Assembly: GCA_010405405.1 (NCBI GenBank)
Contig: MU004231.1
Coordinates: forward strand, 1,109,736-1,173,735
Direction: 5' to 3'
From: Microthyrium microscopicum
Taxonomy: Eukaryota; Ascomycota; Dothideomycetes; Microthyriales; Microthyriaceae
Length of the DNA: 64,000 nt
Part shown: positions 51,191-63,104 of the stretch, one piece after another
Layout of the letters: each line of letters starts with the position of its first letter
Position numbering within the stretch: the stretch's first letter is position 1
Made by a program: the position numbers and the translations under genes
The notes under the pieces: generated by a model
What the model was told of the DNA's origin: nothing
The model's input: only the letters and a program-made list of their open reading frames with translations
Databases searched by the model: none

Positions 51191-53170
51191 TTATAACAAG
51201 CCTTGCTTCCTCAAATCATTGTAGACCTTCTCCGGCATCTAGGCATCTTGTTAGCATACAGTTCTCCTGGCCATTGCAGTATTGGAAACACTGCTTCATT
51301 TCTCGAGAACCTATTCTGTCGCATTTCGGCAGAATAGGAACCCAAGGAATGTATAAAGGAAGTACATACGACATTTCCAGACTCATCCTCCATCTCCACG
51401 ATTGCGCTGCTCTTTTGCTTCAACTTGCGCTCATCTGCTTGGATTTTTTTCCATAGCTTTTGAGCATCCTCGATGGAAGTAACCTCGCGGAACAGCGTCG
51501 TATTGCTAATACCGAGGGCTCGTAAGCCATGCAAATGTTTGGGCTCATTGAAATGTTTGTCGAAAGCTCTGCGACCAAAATAAACATGGCGTTTGGGTTG
51601 TTAGTTTAAGAAAATCATAATGGGTGTTGCGTTAGCCAGCATAGCATTGAAACAGTTGATCATCTGCTGAAATGCCTTCAGATGCCCTTTCGCTACTATA
51701 GCATACCAGAAGAATATTAAACTGCTCCAATGAGAATGATGGCTTTGCACGGGGAAATTCTTACTTTCCGCAGATCTCACAAGGAAATTCGACGCCCAAT
51801 CCATGCAATTTGTAAAGCCTGACATTAGTTAGTATGCAATCGTTAAAGAATGACAAATTGTATCAGGAGATAATCCTCCTTGGCATTGCGAGTCTGCTTG
51901 GTGGCCATAGAACAGGAAAACTCACCAAAAGGGAATGGGTTTGCCTGACATCTGGTTAGCATATGTTCAATGAGCAAGGGGGGCTTGATCTCACCGTCCC
52001 AAGCAATCGGCAAGCGTAAAGGATTGTATATCTTTTCACCGCTGTCGGAATCGGACTCGTTCTCTTGGGCGGCACCGAGGGCCTCTTGGTCGCCTGCTAG
52101 GAGAGATTCGAGCTCTTGAGCTCTCTCTCGCTCCTGTATCAGTCAGTATCTGTTCTCATCATAGAGGTTGGAGGGCTGCCTACTGTCATTCCTTGTTTTC
52201 GTTCAACGTTCACACGTGTATCTGACCGCTCGTTACTCATCGTGGCAACCAGTTTTCGGATCCTGAACTCGCGTGATGCAGTCACTTTCTGTTTGAATTT
52301 TGATATCGATGAGCTGGAGCCCTTGGGCGCGCCGTTGCTCTTCTTGACCTCCGCTGCTCGAATATGTTTTTTCGAAGATAAGTGGTGCTCATATACGTTG
52401 GGGTTCTGAAATGATTTCTCACAAGCAGAGCAGAAGGTGCCGCTTTCCTCACTAGCTGCTGCACCATTTGCTCCTTTGTCTTTACCCCATCCCGGCACCT
52501 CGTCTTTCGCCCATGCGTCCTCGAAATCTGCATCAAACGCGGCAAAGAGCTTGTCTCGGTCCTCCAGAGGCCTAATTTTACCCAGGTAATCCTCGAGATA
52601 TGTTAGGAGCGAGTGGAGATAGTTGAAGTAGTAGTCGTTGAGCTTATCTGCCTTCTTCACGGCTCCGAAGACATCAAATGCATCGAGGTACTGCAAGTAT
52701 GTGATGCGCCGCGCATTTACGCCGGGAAGGTTGAGGTATTGTTCGTGTAGTTGAGTCAAGTCAAAGAAACGACCGTAACCCTCCTCACCCGAGAACATGG
52801 TATCAACTTCCATAGCCACAGGCTCTCCATCTCCTACTGCTCTCCGTTTGTATGCTCGTTCTAGGTTCTCGACAGGTTCGCCTGGATAGCGCTTGTGAAA
52901 GTCCTTGATCTCGCTATATTGTTTGTAGAATTCTTCGAGGGGGTCGCCAGTAAACAGTTTTTGGACTTCTTCTTCGCGCGCAGAGTTGTCCTTGTAGAGT
53001 GTGAGAAGTCGCTTGGATTGGTCTTGTATGCGCGAGGCAAATTTTGCGATCTGGTGGTCTCGACTTAGGCGTTCGCGAATTTGCTTCGGCTCTTCCTTGA
53101 GCCTATCTGCGATTGCCTGTTCCAATCGCTCTATGTCCTCGTGGAGAAAGCGCTGTTCTTCGACGACCAT
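51191..53170 (-). CDS. SF3A3: Splicing factor SF3A subunit 3 (Prp9/SF3A60)
   Basis: Core subunit of U2 snRNP, needed for prespliceosome assembly. Exons 53170-52184, 52133-51995, 51944-51926 (19 nt), 51818-51765, 51589-51370 and 51238-51191 give 488 residues. Seen in order: N-terminal helical region with LERAYKRRA, the SF3A60 domain (YLQYLDAFDVF...), a first C2H2 finger (CSACEKSFQ...HHLSSKKH), IYNPLRLPIAWDG, and a C-terminal matrin-type finger (CEICG + VYFGRRAFDKHFNEPKHLHG) ending MPEKVYNDLRKQGLL. The fifth exon lacks an AG acceptor where the protein demands one (CG at 51591-51590). It shares a 302-bp promoter with FAL1. Confidence 0.9.
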
Positions 53171-53472
53171 GGTGAAGTATTTTGTTGATTTCTTGCTGAA
53201 TAGATTGGTTGACAGGTAGGATGCGATAAAGGAAGTGGAAGCATTTAAATACTTTAAACTTTTGGAAGGGAAGGCGCCCTCGTAGTGCACGTGGTAGCCA
53301 ATCACAGCGCACCTGCCTGAAACTACGCCCTTTCTCAATTCTCCACACCCAAGCTTCATCTCCGTCAACCAAACTTTTTCTAAGACACGACCTCATTGCA
53401 TAGCTCCAACAAATCCAACCTTCGATTACGCACAGACGATCCACTTAGCTAAATCCATCAACAACGCTCATC
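53171..53472. promoter_or_regulatory. Bidirectional promoter SF3A3 / FAL1
   Basis: 302 bp between divergent start codons; pyrimidine-rich on the plus strand before the FAL1 ATG. No gene supported. Confidence 0.6.
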
Positions 53473-54766
53473 ATGGCGGAAGGAATCGATCGCAAGGCTG
53501 AAGAGAAGATGGAGTTCTCCACTTCGAAGGAAGTCACCGTTGCGCCCACTTTCGAGGCCATGCACTTGAAAGAAAATCTCTTGCGCGGTATCTATGCATA
53601 TGGTTACGAATCTCCTTCAGCCGTACAGTCTCGCGCTATTGTTCAGATTTGCAAGGGTCGCGACACCATTGCTCAGGCCCAATCGGGAACTGGTAAAACT
53701 GCGACCTTTTCCATCTCGATTCTTCAAGTCATCGATACAGCTGTTCGTGAAACACAAGGTTTGTCATCTACCTTATCAACATCTCAAAGCTAACACTCCC
53801 ATAGCTCTTGTCCTATCACCTACCCGCGAACTTGCCACACAAATCCAGTCCGTTATCATGGCGCTAGGAGACTACATGAACGTTCAGTGCCATGCCTGTA
53901 TTGGAGGTACAAATGTCGGAGAAGATATTCGCAAACTAGACTATGGCCAACATGTTGTCTCTGGTACACCCGGTCGTGTTGCAGACATGATCCGTCGCCG
54001 AAACCTTCGAACTCGACACATCAAAATGCTCGTCCTAGATGAAGCTGACGAGCTTCTTAACCGAGGTTTCAGAGAGCAAATCTACGACGTGTATCGCTAT
54101 CTTCCACCTGCAACACAAGTTGTTGTGGTCTCGGCCACTCTTCCATATGATGTCTTGGATATGACCACCAAATTCATGACAGATCCTGTTCGCATTCTAG
54201 TCAAGCGTGATGAATTGACCTTGGAAGGCCTCAAGCAATACTTTATCGCCGTCGAGAAGGAGGACTGGAAGTTCGACACTCTTTGCGATCTCTACGATAC
54301 CTTGACAATCACCCAGGCCGTCATCTTCTGCAACACTCGTAGAAAGGTCGACTGGTTGACGGAGAAGATGAGAGACGCCAACTTCACGGTTTCTGCAATG
54401 CACGGAGAAATGCCACAAAAAGAGCGAGACAGCATCATGCAGGACTTCCGCCAGGGCAACTCGCGTGTCCTCATTTCTACGGACGTCTGGGCTCGTGGTA
54501 TCGACGTTCAGCAAGTCTCTCTTGTCATCAACTATGACCTGCCCAGCAATCGTGAGAACTACATCCACCGAATAGGTCGGAGTGGTCGGTTCGGACGCAA
54601 GGGTGTTGCAATCAACTTCGTTACTAGCGAGGATGTTCGCATTCTGCGTGATATTGAATGTGAGTCATAATCAATCATCGCTTTGTATGCACTACTAACC
54701 TTTTTAGTGTATTATTCGACTCAGATTGATGAAATGCCAATGAATGTTGCAGATCTCATCGCCTAA
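53473..54766 (+). CDS. FAL1: DEAD-box RNA helicase FAL1/eIF4A-III
   Basis: Exons 53473-53758, 53805-54659 and 54708-54766 give 399 residues, the family length. All helicase motifs are present: Q motif (FEAM...PSAVQSRAI), [27 protein letters not shown], then [22 protein letters not shown] and [11 protein letters not shown]. The [13 protein letters not shown] and [12 protein letters not shown] wording and the tail [12 protein letters not shown] mark eIF4A-III rather than eIF4A. It is the RNA clamp of the exon-junction complex and acts in 18S rRNA processing in yeast; nuclear and nucleolar. Confidence 0.95.
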
Positions 54767-55033
54767 GCAGTTTGCTTGAATATTTACTAACAAGCTTTGT
54801 GTAAAGCTATATCAAGAATCATGCCAAGTCAACAGGAGTTGACAAACTCAATGGCATGAAGGAAGCGGAGGAAGGGGTTTAAGTTGTTAAATTGGTATGT
54901 TCTCCAACAGTTCCATTATTTTGACTTTATGCTAACTGGTAATGCTGGATAGAAATGCTATCAACCTATTCTCGAAAAATGTCCTCCTCATTTTCTTCAT
55001 CAGAGATCGCTCTGGTGCAAAATATCATATTAT
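54767..55033. other. Convergent intergenic region
   Basis: 3' ends of FAL1 and the next gene; no gene supported. Confidence 0.4.
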
Positions 55034-56749
55034 TTACTCTGGCAGATTTCTTCTTGCTCTGCGCGCAACACTGGCAAATCGGTTCGGCACCACCCTTGCT
55101 TCGCCAGCAAGTTTTTTACCTGATATATGACCCTCTGCTGTTACTGGTCGATGCATGTTTGTCGACGATGACAGATACACCTCTGGATAGTTGTTACGAT
55201 CTACAGCTCTCGCGTCGTTCGCGTTTCCATTGTTTACCCATTGGCCGCTTCCTTCAACGGGGATGGGCCATCGCTCGTTATCCGGGAGAGCTGTACCAGA
55301 CAGAGAACTATAAGAGAGACCGCGTGTCCGCGGTGGTGGCGAGGCGACTGCATAGCCTAAACTCGTACTTGGTCGCTGCACGGCATTTAATTCCACTGCA
55401 CCGTATCTGTTGGGCTGATGGTAATCGACACCCGGACTCTGCAAGCTTAGCGATGAAACCATACCGGTTTGCATAGTTCCCAAGGTTGCTAGGCTGCTGG
55501 TGCTTCTTGCTGCTGATTGGAAGCTCCAGGGTTCGTTGTTGAGTGATGTATTTGTGGCTAGAGGCGGCGAGTATGAACTGGATTGAACCTCTGGTAGCCT
55601 AGGTGGTGATCGTTGGACTTCTTGCTGGGTATATGATGAAAGCCCGGGATATGTCGGGGGAGGCGTGCCAAAGTTGATGTCTGATGTAGGTTGAGTGGAA
55701 GTTGGCTGTATTGACGAGTATCTTGTCACATTGCATTCGATCTGGGTCTGATCGGGACTATTCTGTGCCCCACTTGATGTTCGTGATAACCTTGGTGGCG
55801 AAGCTGGCGCAAGCGGCGCAGGATAGCGGTTCGCGCCGTAATATAGGCTGCTTCTTGTTGATTGTGGCGATAGTGCTGGTTCTGCATCCAACTGCGTGAA
55901 CTGGTTGGACCACGACGAAGTACTTGTCGATCTGCGCATTATTTGCTCCTTCAGTGGTCTATTCAGCTGGCCATCGATGGCACCCCACATGGTCTCTTCC
56001 GTTATCACTGGCTTGGGATCCATTGCTTCCCCATCCATCTCTTGTATTGTTTCTTCATGAACGGGACTCGTTCTTCCCTGCTCAATGCCACCCAATCCAC
56101 GATCCACGACTCCACAATCTCTCATGCCCGTCTGCATCGTCTCCTCACGGATAGGGCTCGTCGTCCGCTGTGTCGCAAAGTTTCCATGAGCATAATCCAT
56201 CTCTAATGGCAGCTTCTCTGGTAAGGGCGGCGCCTGGTTCCCTCTCTCCTCTTTTTGCTCCTTATCCCTCTCTCTTGCGCGTTTTCTGGCATACGGACTC
56301 CGCAACAGCTCATCCAACCCCTCTGCCGCCCCATTTCCTATATTCACTGACCTCACTCCTGTTGCTCTATCATTAATCCAGCCTTGCATTTGCGCCATTG
56401 CATGGAGCAGAGTGTGGTGACAACTCAGTAATTCCGTATGCTCCGTCGGCCGCCCTATTGGCGAGTCTGATGCCAAATATAGGCTGGCACGAGCCGGTAT
56501 CTGAGCGACTATGGCAGTGAGTGCAGCCTGAGTGCTGGCGAGTGTCCCGGCAATGTATGTGGCCTTGCCAGTGTCGATTTTAAGAGTGGTGCAAACGTGC
56601 GGGTGGTTGAAAAGTCGCTGGGCTTCCGCATAATCCAGGGAGACTCGGTGGAGAAGCCGGAAGCTGGAGTGGGTTGTGTCGCCGAGCGGAATTGGTGGTA
56701 TAGGTCTATTGGATTGCATGCTGGGTGCTGTGTGTGGCGATACGGCCAT
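55034..56749 (-). CDS. Ser/Pro-rich protein of unknown function
   Basis: 571 residues from the ATG at 56749 (MAVSPHTAPSMQSNR), one exon. Residues 20-140 look folded and helical (RVSLDYAEAQRLFNHPHV, GTLASTQAALTAIVAQI, CHHTLLHAMAQMQGWI). The remaining 430 residues are low-complexity, Ser/Pro/Thr-rich and probably disordered, with charged patches (KRARERDKEQKEE) and repeated TSPIREETMQ / TSPVHEETIQ. No family recognised. Such proteins are often signalling or polarity adaptors, but nothing specific supports that here. Confidence 0.65.
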   Translation of the reverse strand: MAVSPHTAPSMQSNRPIPPIPLGDTTHSSFRLLHRVSLDYAEAQRLFNHPHVCTTLKIDTGKATYIAGTLASTQAALTAIVAQIPARASLYLASDSPIGRPTEHTELLSCHHTLLHAMAQMQGWINDRATGVRSVNIGNGAAEGLDELLRSPYARKRARERDKEQKEERGNQAPPLPEKLPLEMDYAHGNFATQRTTSPIREETMQTGMRDCGVVDRGLGGIEQGRTSPVHEETIQEMDGEAMDPKPVITEETMWGAIDGQLNRPLKEQIMRRSTSTSSWSNQFTQLDAEPALSPQSTRSSLYYGANRYPAPLAPASPPRLSRTSSGAQNSPDQTQIECNVTRYSSIQPTSTQPTSDINFGTPPPTYPGLSSYTQQEVQRSPPRLPEVQSSSYSPPLATNTSLNNEPWSFQSAARSTSSLATLGTMQTGMVSSLSLQSPGVDYHQPNRYGAVELNAVQRPSTSLGYAVASPPPRTRGLSYSSLSGTALPDNERWPIPVEGSGQWVNNGNANDARAVDRNNYPEVYLSSSTNMHRPVTAEGHISGKKLAGEARVVPNRFASVARRARRNLPE

Positions 56750-58122
56750 TATTAGGAGATGTTTGGGGATCACGGTCCTGAGAATGCCATCAGAATGTGA
56801 AGAAGCAAGAGGTCTGCAGGTTGAGGGGTCGAAAGAGGCCAAAAGCGGACGTGATTGGAGATGTCAGAAGTCGGTAGGCTGAAAGACTGCCCAAATACTT
56901 CTAGATAAAGCAGGGAAGCTTTGAGTTTTTGAGGCTGTGGCGTGAATTGAAGATGAGATTTAAAGTTTCCTTCACTATGGAATAGATTGTATTTAGGTCG
57001 ATAGGATCTGATGTTGTGATTCTGCATGTCTCAATATAAGCCCTCTATTCTGCTATGTGATCGGATGGCTTAAACTTGAGGCTCAGCCCGCAGTCACGCC
57101 AAGTTCTTTACCTGCAAGTCGATCCAAAATGGACATTAATCTTATGAGAAGATCGCCACAATCTTCAAATGGTCTTGGAAGTATCACATATCTCAAATCG
57201 AAAGCTGCCGAAGACAAATTAGTGTAAAAGCCACAGTCAACCGGGCCATCTTCCCCTTCTGAAGTATTTCACAACAAATACGAAGCTCCCAAAGCCTTTG
57301 TGTGGGAACAAAACGGACCTTCACCAATTAAAACTGCTGAGGTTTCTGTGTGATTATGCAGTAATATTGGCTTTTGGCTTGCGATTTGCTTTTTTGCAGC
57401 CATCAGGCTGAAGTCATGCAGAACATTTCCAGTCAATAGTGCAACTTATACGTTGCCTTCTGAGCCGCGAATGTCTTGAATTAGATATCTTTACGGAATA
57501 CAGAGCTAGAGCTGAGTTGTAGACTGCCATACATGATCTCAAAACATGAGTATGCGCAGGCCACAGCCCAAATACGGATACATGTTGCATGGCTTGTCGT
57601 TCCGCATCCGGCTTCAGAGAGGCCAGATTCAGAGGCTTTACAAGGATGATCCCGATCATCTAAATTTAGTGCAAGCTTACAAGCCAATCAGCTCTAGATC
57701 CTGCAATACCAGAAACGTGCGATTATATCTACTAGTAAACAGAACTCTCCAAATTGGCCTTTGAGTAAGGACTGAACAGAAAGCAAAATTTGGACCATAA
57801 CTCAACTATAATCTTTCCAAGACTTTGTCAGTAGTAGTATCCGTATCTTACGGTAAACCCTACCTTATACAGCTATCCCTGCATCATGGCTTGCTAGGCA
57901 ACGGTCATTGTATTAAGACCAGGACGGGCATTTGGTCCAAGTTTGAGCGGCACAGTAGAATACAGATTAATTGCGCTCTCATGGGCGAGATCCTTCCATC
58001 TTCATAATTGACCATTGTTCGCGGCCATATTTTTTGTTTCTTCCTGCTTTCTATGCTTAATGCTTACTAGGTCTTTTTCTTGGGTTATCCGATGCTCTAA
58101 CTTCAGGTTCACTCTATTGATC
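56750..58122. other. Intergenic
   Basis: No gene supported in nearly 1.4 kb; short frames only. Confidence 0.35.
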
Positions 58123-59601
58123 ATGACATCCAGCAACCATATCTGGCTGATCATCTTGACCTATGCTACCTATCCTCCGGTCGTAAATGGAGTCCGACTT
58201 TCTATCTCTCGGGAGATCATTAATTCGGTGAGCCCCTAGAAGCTCCTGGAAATTTGTCACAAAGCCAAACTTTGACAAGTCTTTGATCTTTACTCAGGCT
58301 TTCGATTCAAGAACCACGAGCCAGAAGCAGCTTGGACTTTCCGATAAATACATAGGCGATGATATTCACAAGATCCCAGTCGAGGTACAACCATTCATTC
58401 CCTGAGGCATTCACATTTACTGTGACTGACGAACTGCTTCTAGGATGGAGGGATATTTGCTTATACTACCAACATGACAATTGGCAATCCGCCTCAAGTC
58501 CTGCGTGCTCTCATTGACATAAACTGGAAGAGTATGGAGATTGGAGTCAAAATCTTCAATGAGCTAATTCCTTCGATTTAGGTTTGTTTGTTCCATCAGT
58601 GGAGTGTCAACATTCGCCTGACAGTTCCTCCCTATGTCGAGACTACGTCAGAAATTTCTTCAATGGAACAGCCTCCTCAACGCACCGTAGCTTCGGAGCG
58701 GCTAAGTTAGTTGGATACGATGGCGCCTTGTTCAAAGGATTGAAGGCGAGCGACACGGTCAGAATTGGGCCGCACAATTTGGCCAACCAATACTTCCTAG
58801 AAGCCACAAGTGTCACGCCAAATGATTTTGTTAGCTTTTACTTCAACTACGATTCAGTTCTTGGTTTGGCCCCAGAACAAATTGCTCGAGATCGGGGTTC
58901 ATCAACTTTTTCAAAGTCTCCAGAGCACAGGTCGCCATTCCAATCCCTCATTTCCGAAGGACGCCTTGAACGTCCGAGGTTTAGCATTCTCTTACCGAAA
59001 CCACCACGTCTTCCTACCCAAACAAGGACAGGTGGCTACCTGCTATTAGGGGAAGATGATCCAATTTACTTTAAAAGCAAGTTTCTCAGCATTCCAATCG
59101 ATTCCGACTCCGTGGATAAGGGATTGTGGAAATCGGCGGTTACTTCATACTCTTTCAATAGCAGCATACCAATCTTGTTTCCTGCGGGATCCATAATAAG
59201 TTTCGATACAACACTTCCCTTCATACATGTCTCAGAACAACTCGCACGAACGATCAAAAATGGCCTTCCGGCGGAGATCATACCGTGCGATCAGAGATCA
59301 GCTTTGCCTGTGCTGAAATTCACAATTTCAAGTATCACACTGGAGTTGGACGGCTATGATTACATGATCGAGTGGTATAAAAATGGTGAAATCAAAGAAC
59401 AATATTGTCGCTTAGCAGTTATAGGTCGATCTCAGGGGCCTAAAGATATCATGCTTGAGAGCATATTTTTTCAGAAGTATTACAGCGTTTTCGACCTCGA
59501 AAGTCTGGCTATAAACAGTAAGTTTCCGCCGATGAACCAAGCTCTTCACCCTAAACATCTAATTAGTTACTCCTCGATTGGAAGACGCGAATATTACATG
59601 A
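58123..59601 (+). CDS. Aspartic-protease-like secreted protein, active sites altered
   Basis: Exons 58123-58227, 58298-58384, 58444-58531, 58582-59517 and 59567-59601 give 416 residues. A hydrophobic N-terminus (HIWLIILTYATYPPVVNG) is a likely signal. The pepsin fold is clear: MTIGNPPQVLRALID, FVPSVECQH, SVLGLAPE, GGYLLLGEDDPIYF, ISFDTTLPFIHVSEQLA, and ESIFFQKYYSVFDLESLAI. The first catalytic motif reads DIN where proteases have DTG, the second DTT; both Asp remain but the Gly residues are lost, so activity is doubtful. If the last donor is ignored, the frame runs to 59675. Confidence 0.65.
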
Positions 59602-59975
59602 GAATGATCTGCTGTGTTCCAGGACGGCGATGGCCAGTAGGCATAGACCGGCGCCTATGGCTATACCTGCGATAGCACCACCGCTGAGGCCGGATCTCTT
59701 GGGCGAGCTACTGGTTAATTGGTTCAAAGTGTTGGAGGTGCTACCAGACGCGCTGCTTGATGCGGTGGTTGAATATATTCCGACCCAGATCCGGGTAGCC
59801 GATGCGGACGTGAAAGCTAAAGCTGAGCGTCAGTGAAAACTGCTGACAAATGGTAGTGAACTTACAACTTATCGGAGTCGCGGAGCAGGCAGATGGCGGA
59901 ACGTAAATGGTAGTTGTGCCGACGCTTTGTAGGCTGTCAGCATGCATTTCTTGGAGTGGCCATCTCCCATATAAC
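59563..59975 (-). CDS. C-terminal part of a membrane-anchored surface protein
   Basis: Minus-strand reading gives a Ser/Thr-rich linker (STTASSSASGSTSNTLNQL), then GGAIAGIAIGAGLCLLAIAV, a typical single membrane anchor, and a short cytosolic tail ending at a stop at 59563. An upstream exon near 59955-59880 has SVGTTTIYVPPSACSATP, the extracellular wording common before such anchors, separated by a GTAAGT...CTCAG intron. The 5' part and start were not found, so this may be a remnant. Its 3' end overlaps that of the protease-like gene by about 40 bases. Confidence 0.4.
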
Positions 59976-62384
59976 AGGTAGATCTAACCTCGAGCATGCT
60001 TGGGTTCCAATCTCTGAAGCATCTATAAAAGAAGATAATGTAAAGCAAGAAGCGGTTTGTCAAAATGGATGTGCATACAGAATTCATCAGTGACTGAACA
60101 TAACGCTCGAACGCAACAAGTCAATGCTTTGGTGTAGGACTGCGATTTACATTGACAGAGGTAATCTGTGGATGAGCATCCAGAGCTTAAGAGCAAGTTG
60201 TCTATACATGATTGCTAAAACAAATCAGCCACTGTTACAATACGGAGTATGCTGGTGATAGAAAGCGCTGTGATCATCGAACAAGACATCTGCAAGAAAC
60301 ATACCTGGCATGTAGGAGTCGTAATAATTTGTTCACGTATTGGAACTGCGAGAGACAGTATGAGTGAGATTACTCTGACGTTTCTCCTGTACATCTCCGA
60401 AAAAAGCTTTCCAATACTCGACTTCCTTGGCTTCGTAGTGTTAAATAAGGAAGGAAGCTATACATAATTTCCAAAGGAAGATCTGCTAGCTGTCCTTAAG
60501 GTTTTTACAATTCATCATTCAAGCTGGGTAAAAGAACATCATTCTGCCATATTGCTCTTTTGGTGGGCCAGAATGTGCTATATCTAGCTAGAGCAGTGTA
60601 TCTCAACGGAACTCTACGCCTTACAACAGCAGGATAAGAGGTAGATGACTACGCCACTGCATTAGCGGTGTTTGTATCGAGAAGTCTCTATGCAGGAGAG
60701 GAAGAACTGCTATGATTGCGGCATTGTCTCGTATTTTCCTAAACTCATTAGGCGCACTCCGAAGTCTGCTGGTTGCTTTTTGACCCGTAGCCGAAATGGC
60801 ATGATAGGGGATCTGGACTTCGATCATTCTAACGACTGAGGGTGTTCTGCTCCGGCACAACTGTTCATTGATTGGCAGACTGAGCGATTTATATACCGAT
60901 TCGAATTTCTACCACTTCTGTTTGCAGCTCTTGTAGATGAACTGGATTTCCTCTTTGCCTTGGATGTCGCGTTAGCGATACCTACGTCCTTCGTAAGGAA
61001 AAGAAAATAGCGTGATCGACTGTTTGGCTCAAGGTAGAGGAAGCGGTACCTCATTTTCAGACCATCCGCCCTTGACAACTCATAAGCGCTATTCACACCA
61101 TACGCCTCGTGAGACTAAACAAGTTCAAGCGTACACATGAAGTAGCAATAAAGTCAGGATTTTCCGGAAGTCACAAAGGGCAACCACGGAAAGAGCTCCA
61201 CGGGCCATGGAGCTGGTTCCTTCCGCACATTCCTCAGGGCATGGCCGGACATGGGTCCCACGACATCTGTCGAAAACGTGAGCTGGATATCTAACTTCAT
61301 ACCATCCGCAACTTCATCTCTTGGACACTTCATGCCTTCTCCAGAGTTTATTTCATCAACTCAATGCTCCTTATGTTGCCTCGTGGACACAGCCGAGGTG
61401 AGGATGGTGCTTAGGTTATCCAAGTCACACAATCAACCTTGCGTTGCGGGACTTGCGTTGCTTCGCTTAGTATCGCGGTACAGAGCGTGCGCAAGAACGG
61501 CATGTCTATTTCGATGAACTACTAGTCTGTGCGTGTGCAATGTGCCATAGTCGGATATCAATCCAGCGCTGGTATTGCGCGACTAGAGAACCCTTCAAAT
61601 TGTGTGAGCGCACAGAGAGAATTGTTTGTTGTTGCGTACAGTTTTCCAAGGCGTCATCGGATGTCTATACTGAATGTTGTACTACCAGTCCTAGGATAAT
61701 TAGTAAAGAGCATGGAAAATCAGACACGTTTGTGCAAAACTGGACATTTCCAGAGCGCGGTAAAGTATTAACAAATCAGTAAAAACATTATTATATACAT
61801 ATTGAACATCAATGGCAAGTGGAACATATTCCCAAGGATCGGGAACTTGACAACTGATCACACGGAGCAACATCTCTGGACGGAACGGACAACAGGAAGA
61901 GGCGAAAGACTGTTTTTGAAGAGTTTTGAAAGAGACGGATATCAGTAGAGGAACTATGCAATACATTGAGTATCATGGGTATATTGACAGGCAACAAACA
62001 GCTGAAGCTGCCGACTCTTGTCTATGAAGCTTGTATGCATAATGAAACAGAAACCAGTGCCTAGTTCGGCATCCTCCACCACGTTCTCCAACCCGCCTAC
62101 ATGATCATCAGTAAGGTACGAGACCTTACGCCGTTCGTCATTCCAGCAGCCTGAGTAGGTATGAGTGGCCTGTTGGACAAAGAGTGAAAAGTTGAAAGCT
62201 AAAAGCCCGCTGGGCCTGTTTCCAGAAAGATAGCCGAGTCGTCAAAGCAGCAGTGTAATTTCGCTGGAGCTGCCTGAGTCCGAAAGAAGGTGCCAAAGGT
62301 GGCATACGAACAATGCGAGTTTTAAATGCGAGCAAGAATGAACAAGAAACCAACTGGACGAGCAAGTAGTGTAACTTCTCTTGC
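59976..62384. other. Large gap with no supported gene
   Basis: Short frames on both strands, for example 60824-61096 minus (basic, Ser-rich) and 61109-61517 plus, show no recognisable domain or consistent splice structure. The last 250 bases are probably the 3' UTR of the DPBB gene. Confidence 0.35.
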
Positions 62385-63104
62385 CTACGAGATGGACCAG
62401 GTGACTCCGTGAACACGGCCATCTCCCGTGGGGAAGACAGTTGGGAACCAGCCTTGGCTAAGATCGATGGATCCGGCAGCGCAACCCTCACAGGTGTCGT
62501 AGACTGTGCCTTGGAATGAGTTACCACCGTAGGTGATAGTAATGGTCTTGCCGCAGAGAGGGTTGGCATTGGGGTTGGCACCATTGGCCATGTCTGGGAT
62601 GGACAGAGCGACGACGGGGTCGTTGTTGCCGGCTTGAGTACCGCATGAGCCTTTGGCTGGGCTAACATCGTAGTATGTAGCATCACCAGTTCCGCTCTTG
62701 ATAGCGGCACCGCCGGCGGCGGGCGCGGCGGCAGCTGGAGCTGGAGCAGCTTTGGGAGTAACTGGAGCTACGACTGCTGGAGCGGATGAAACAGCTGGTG
62801 GTGGAATGGATGGTGCTGCAACAGATGTAGGGGGTGGCGCGATTGAAGTTGGGATCACGACTGAGGAGGTGACTGCTGGAGCCGACGAAGATGGTACAGA
62901 CGAGCTGGAGACAGAGACGGAGACTGAAGAAGTCTTGGATGCCTTCTCGGCAAAGTTGGCAGCAGTTGGGCCATCGACGAAGAAAGTGGTGGTGGTCCAG
63001 ACGGTTTCAACGACGATCTCGGTAAAAACATCGCGCTTTTGGTTGGCCATAGGGATCGCGGCAGCCAGGCCGGAGAGCAAGAGTACGGATGCGAAAGACT
63101 TCAT
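62385..63104 (-). CDS. Secreted DPBB (RlpA/barwin/expansin-like) protein
   Basis: 239 residues, one exon from the ATG at 63104. Signal peptide about residues 1-16 (SFASVLLLSGLAAAIPM), then QKRD, a possible Kex2-type site. Residues 30-135 are a Ser/Thr/Pro/Ala-rich, probably glycosylated linker. The C-terminal 100 residues form a six-stranded double-psi beta barrel: GTGDATYYDVSPAKGSCG, PLCGKTITITYGG, GTVYDTCEGCAAGSIDLS and VHGVTWSIS. Relatives loosen or bind cell-wall polysaccharide and include effector-like cerato-platanin cousins. No catalytic activity can be asserted. Confidence 0.85.
   Translation of the reverse strand: MKSFASVLLLSGLAAAIPMANQKRDVFTEIVVETVWTTTTFFVDGPTAANFAEKASKTSSVSVSVSSSSVPSSSAPAVTSSVVIPTSIAPPPTSVAAPSIPPPAVSSAPAVVAPVTPKAAPAPAAAAPAAGGAAIKSGTGDATYYDVSPAKGSCGTQAGNNDPVVALSIPDMANGANPNANPLCGKTITITYGGNSFQGTVYDTCEGCAAGSIDLSQGWFPTVFPTGDGRVHGVTWSIS

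Noticed and set aside
59567-59675. Unspliced C-terminus of the aspartic-protease-like protein
   Set aside because: A strong GTAAGT at 59518 and an acceptor at 59566 give a shorter end, and the longer version overlaps a better minus-strand reading.
60621-61517. Several 60-90 codon frames
   Set aside because: No domain, no consistent splicing and no start context on either strand.
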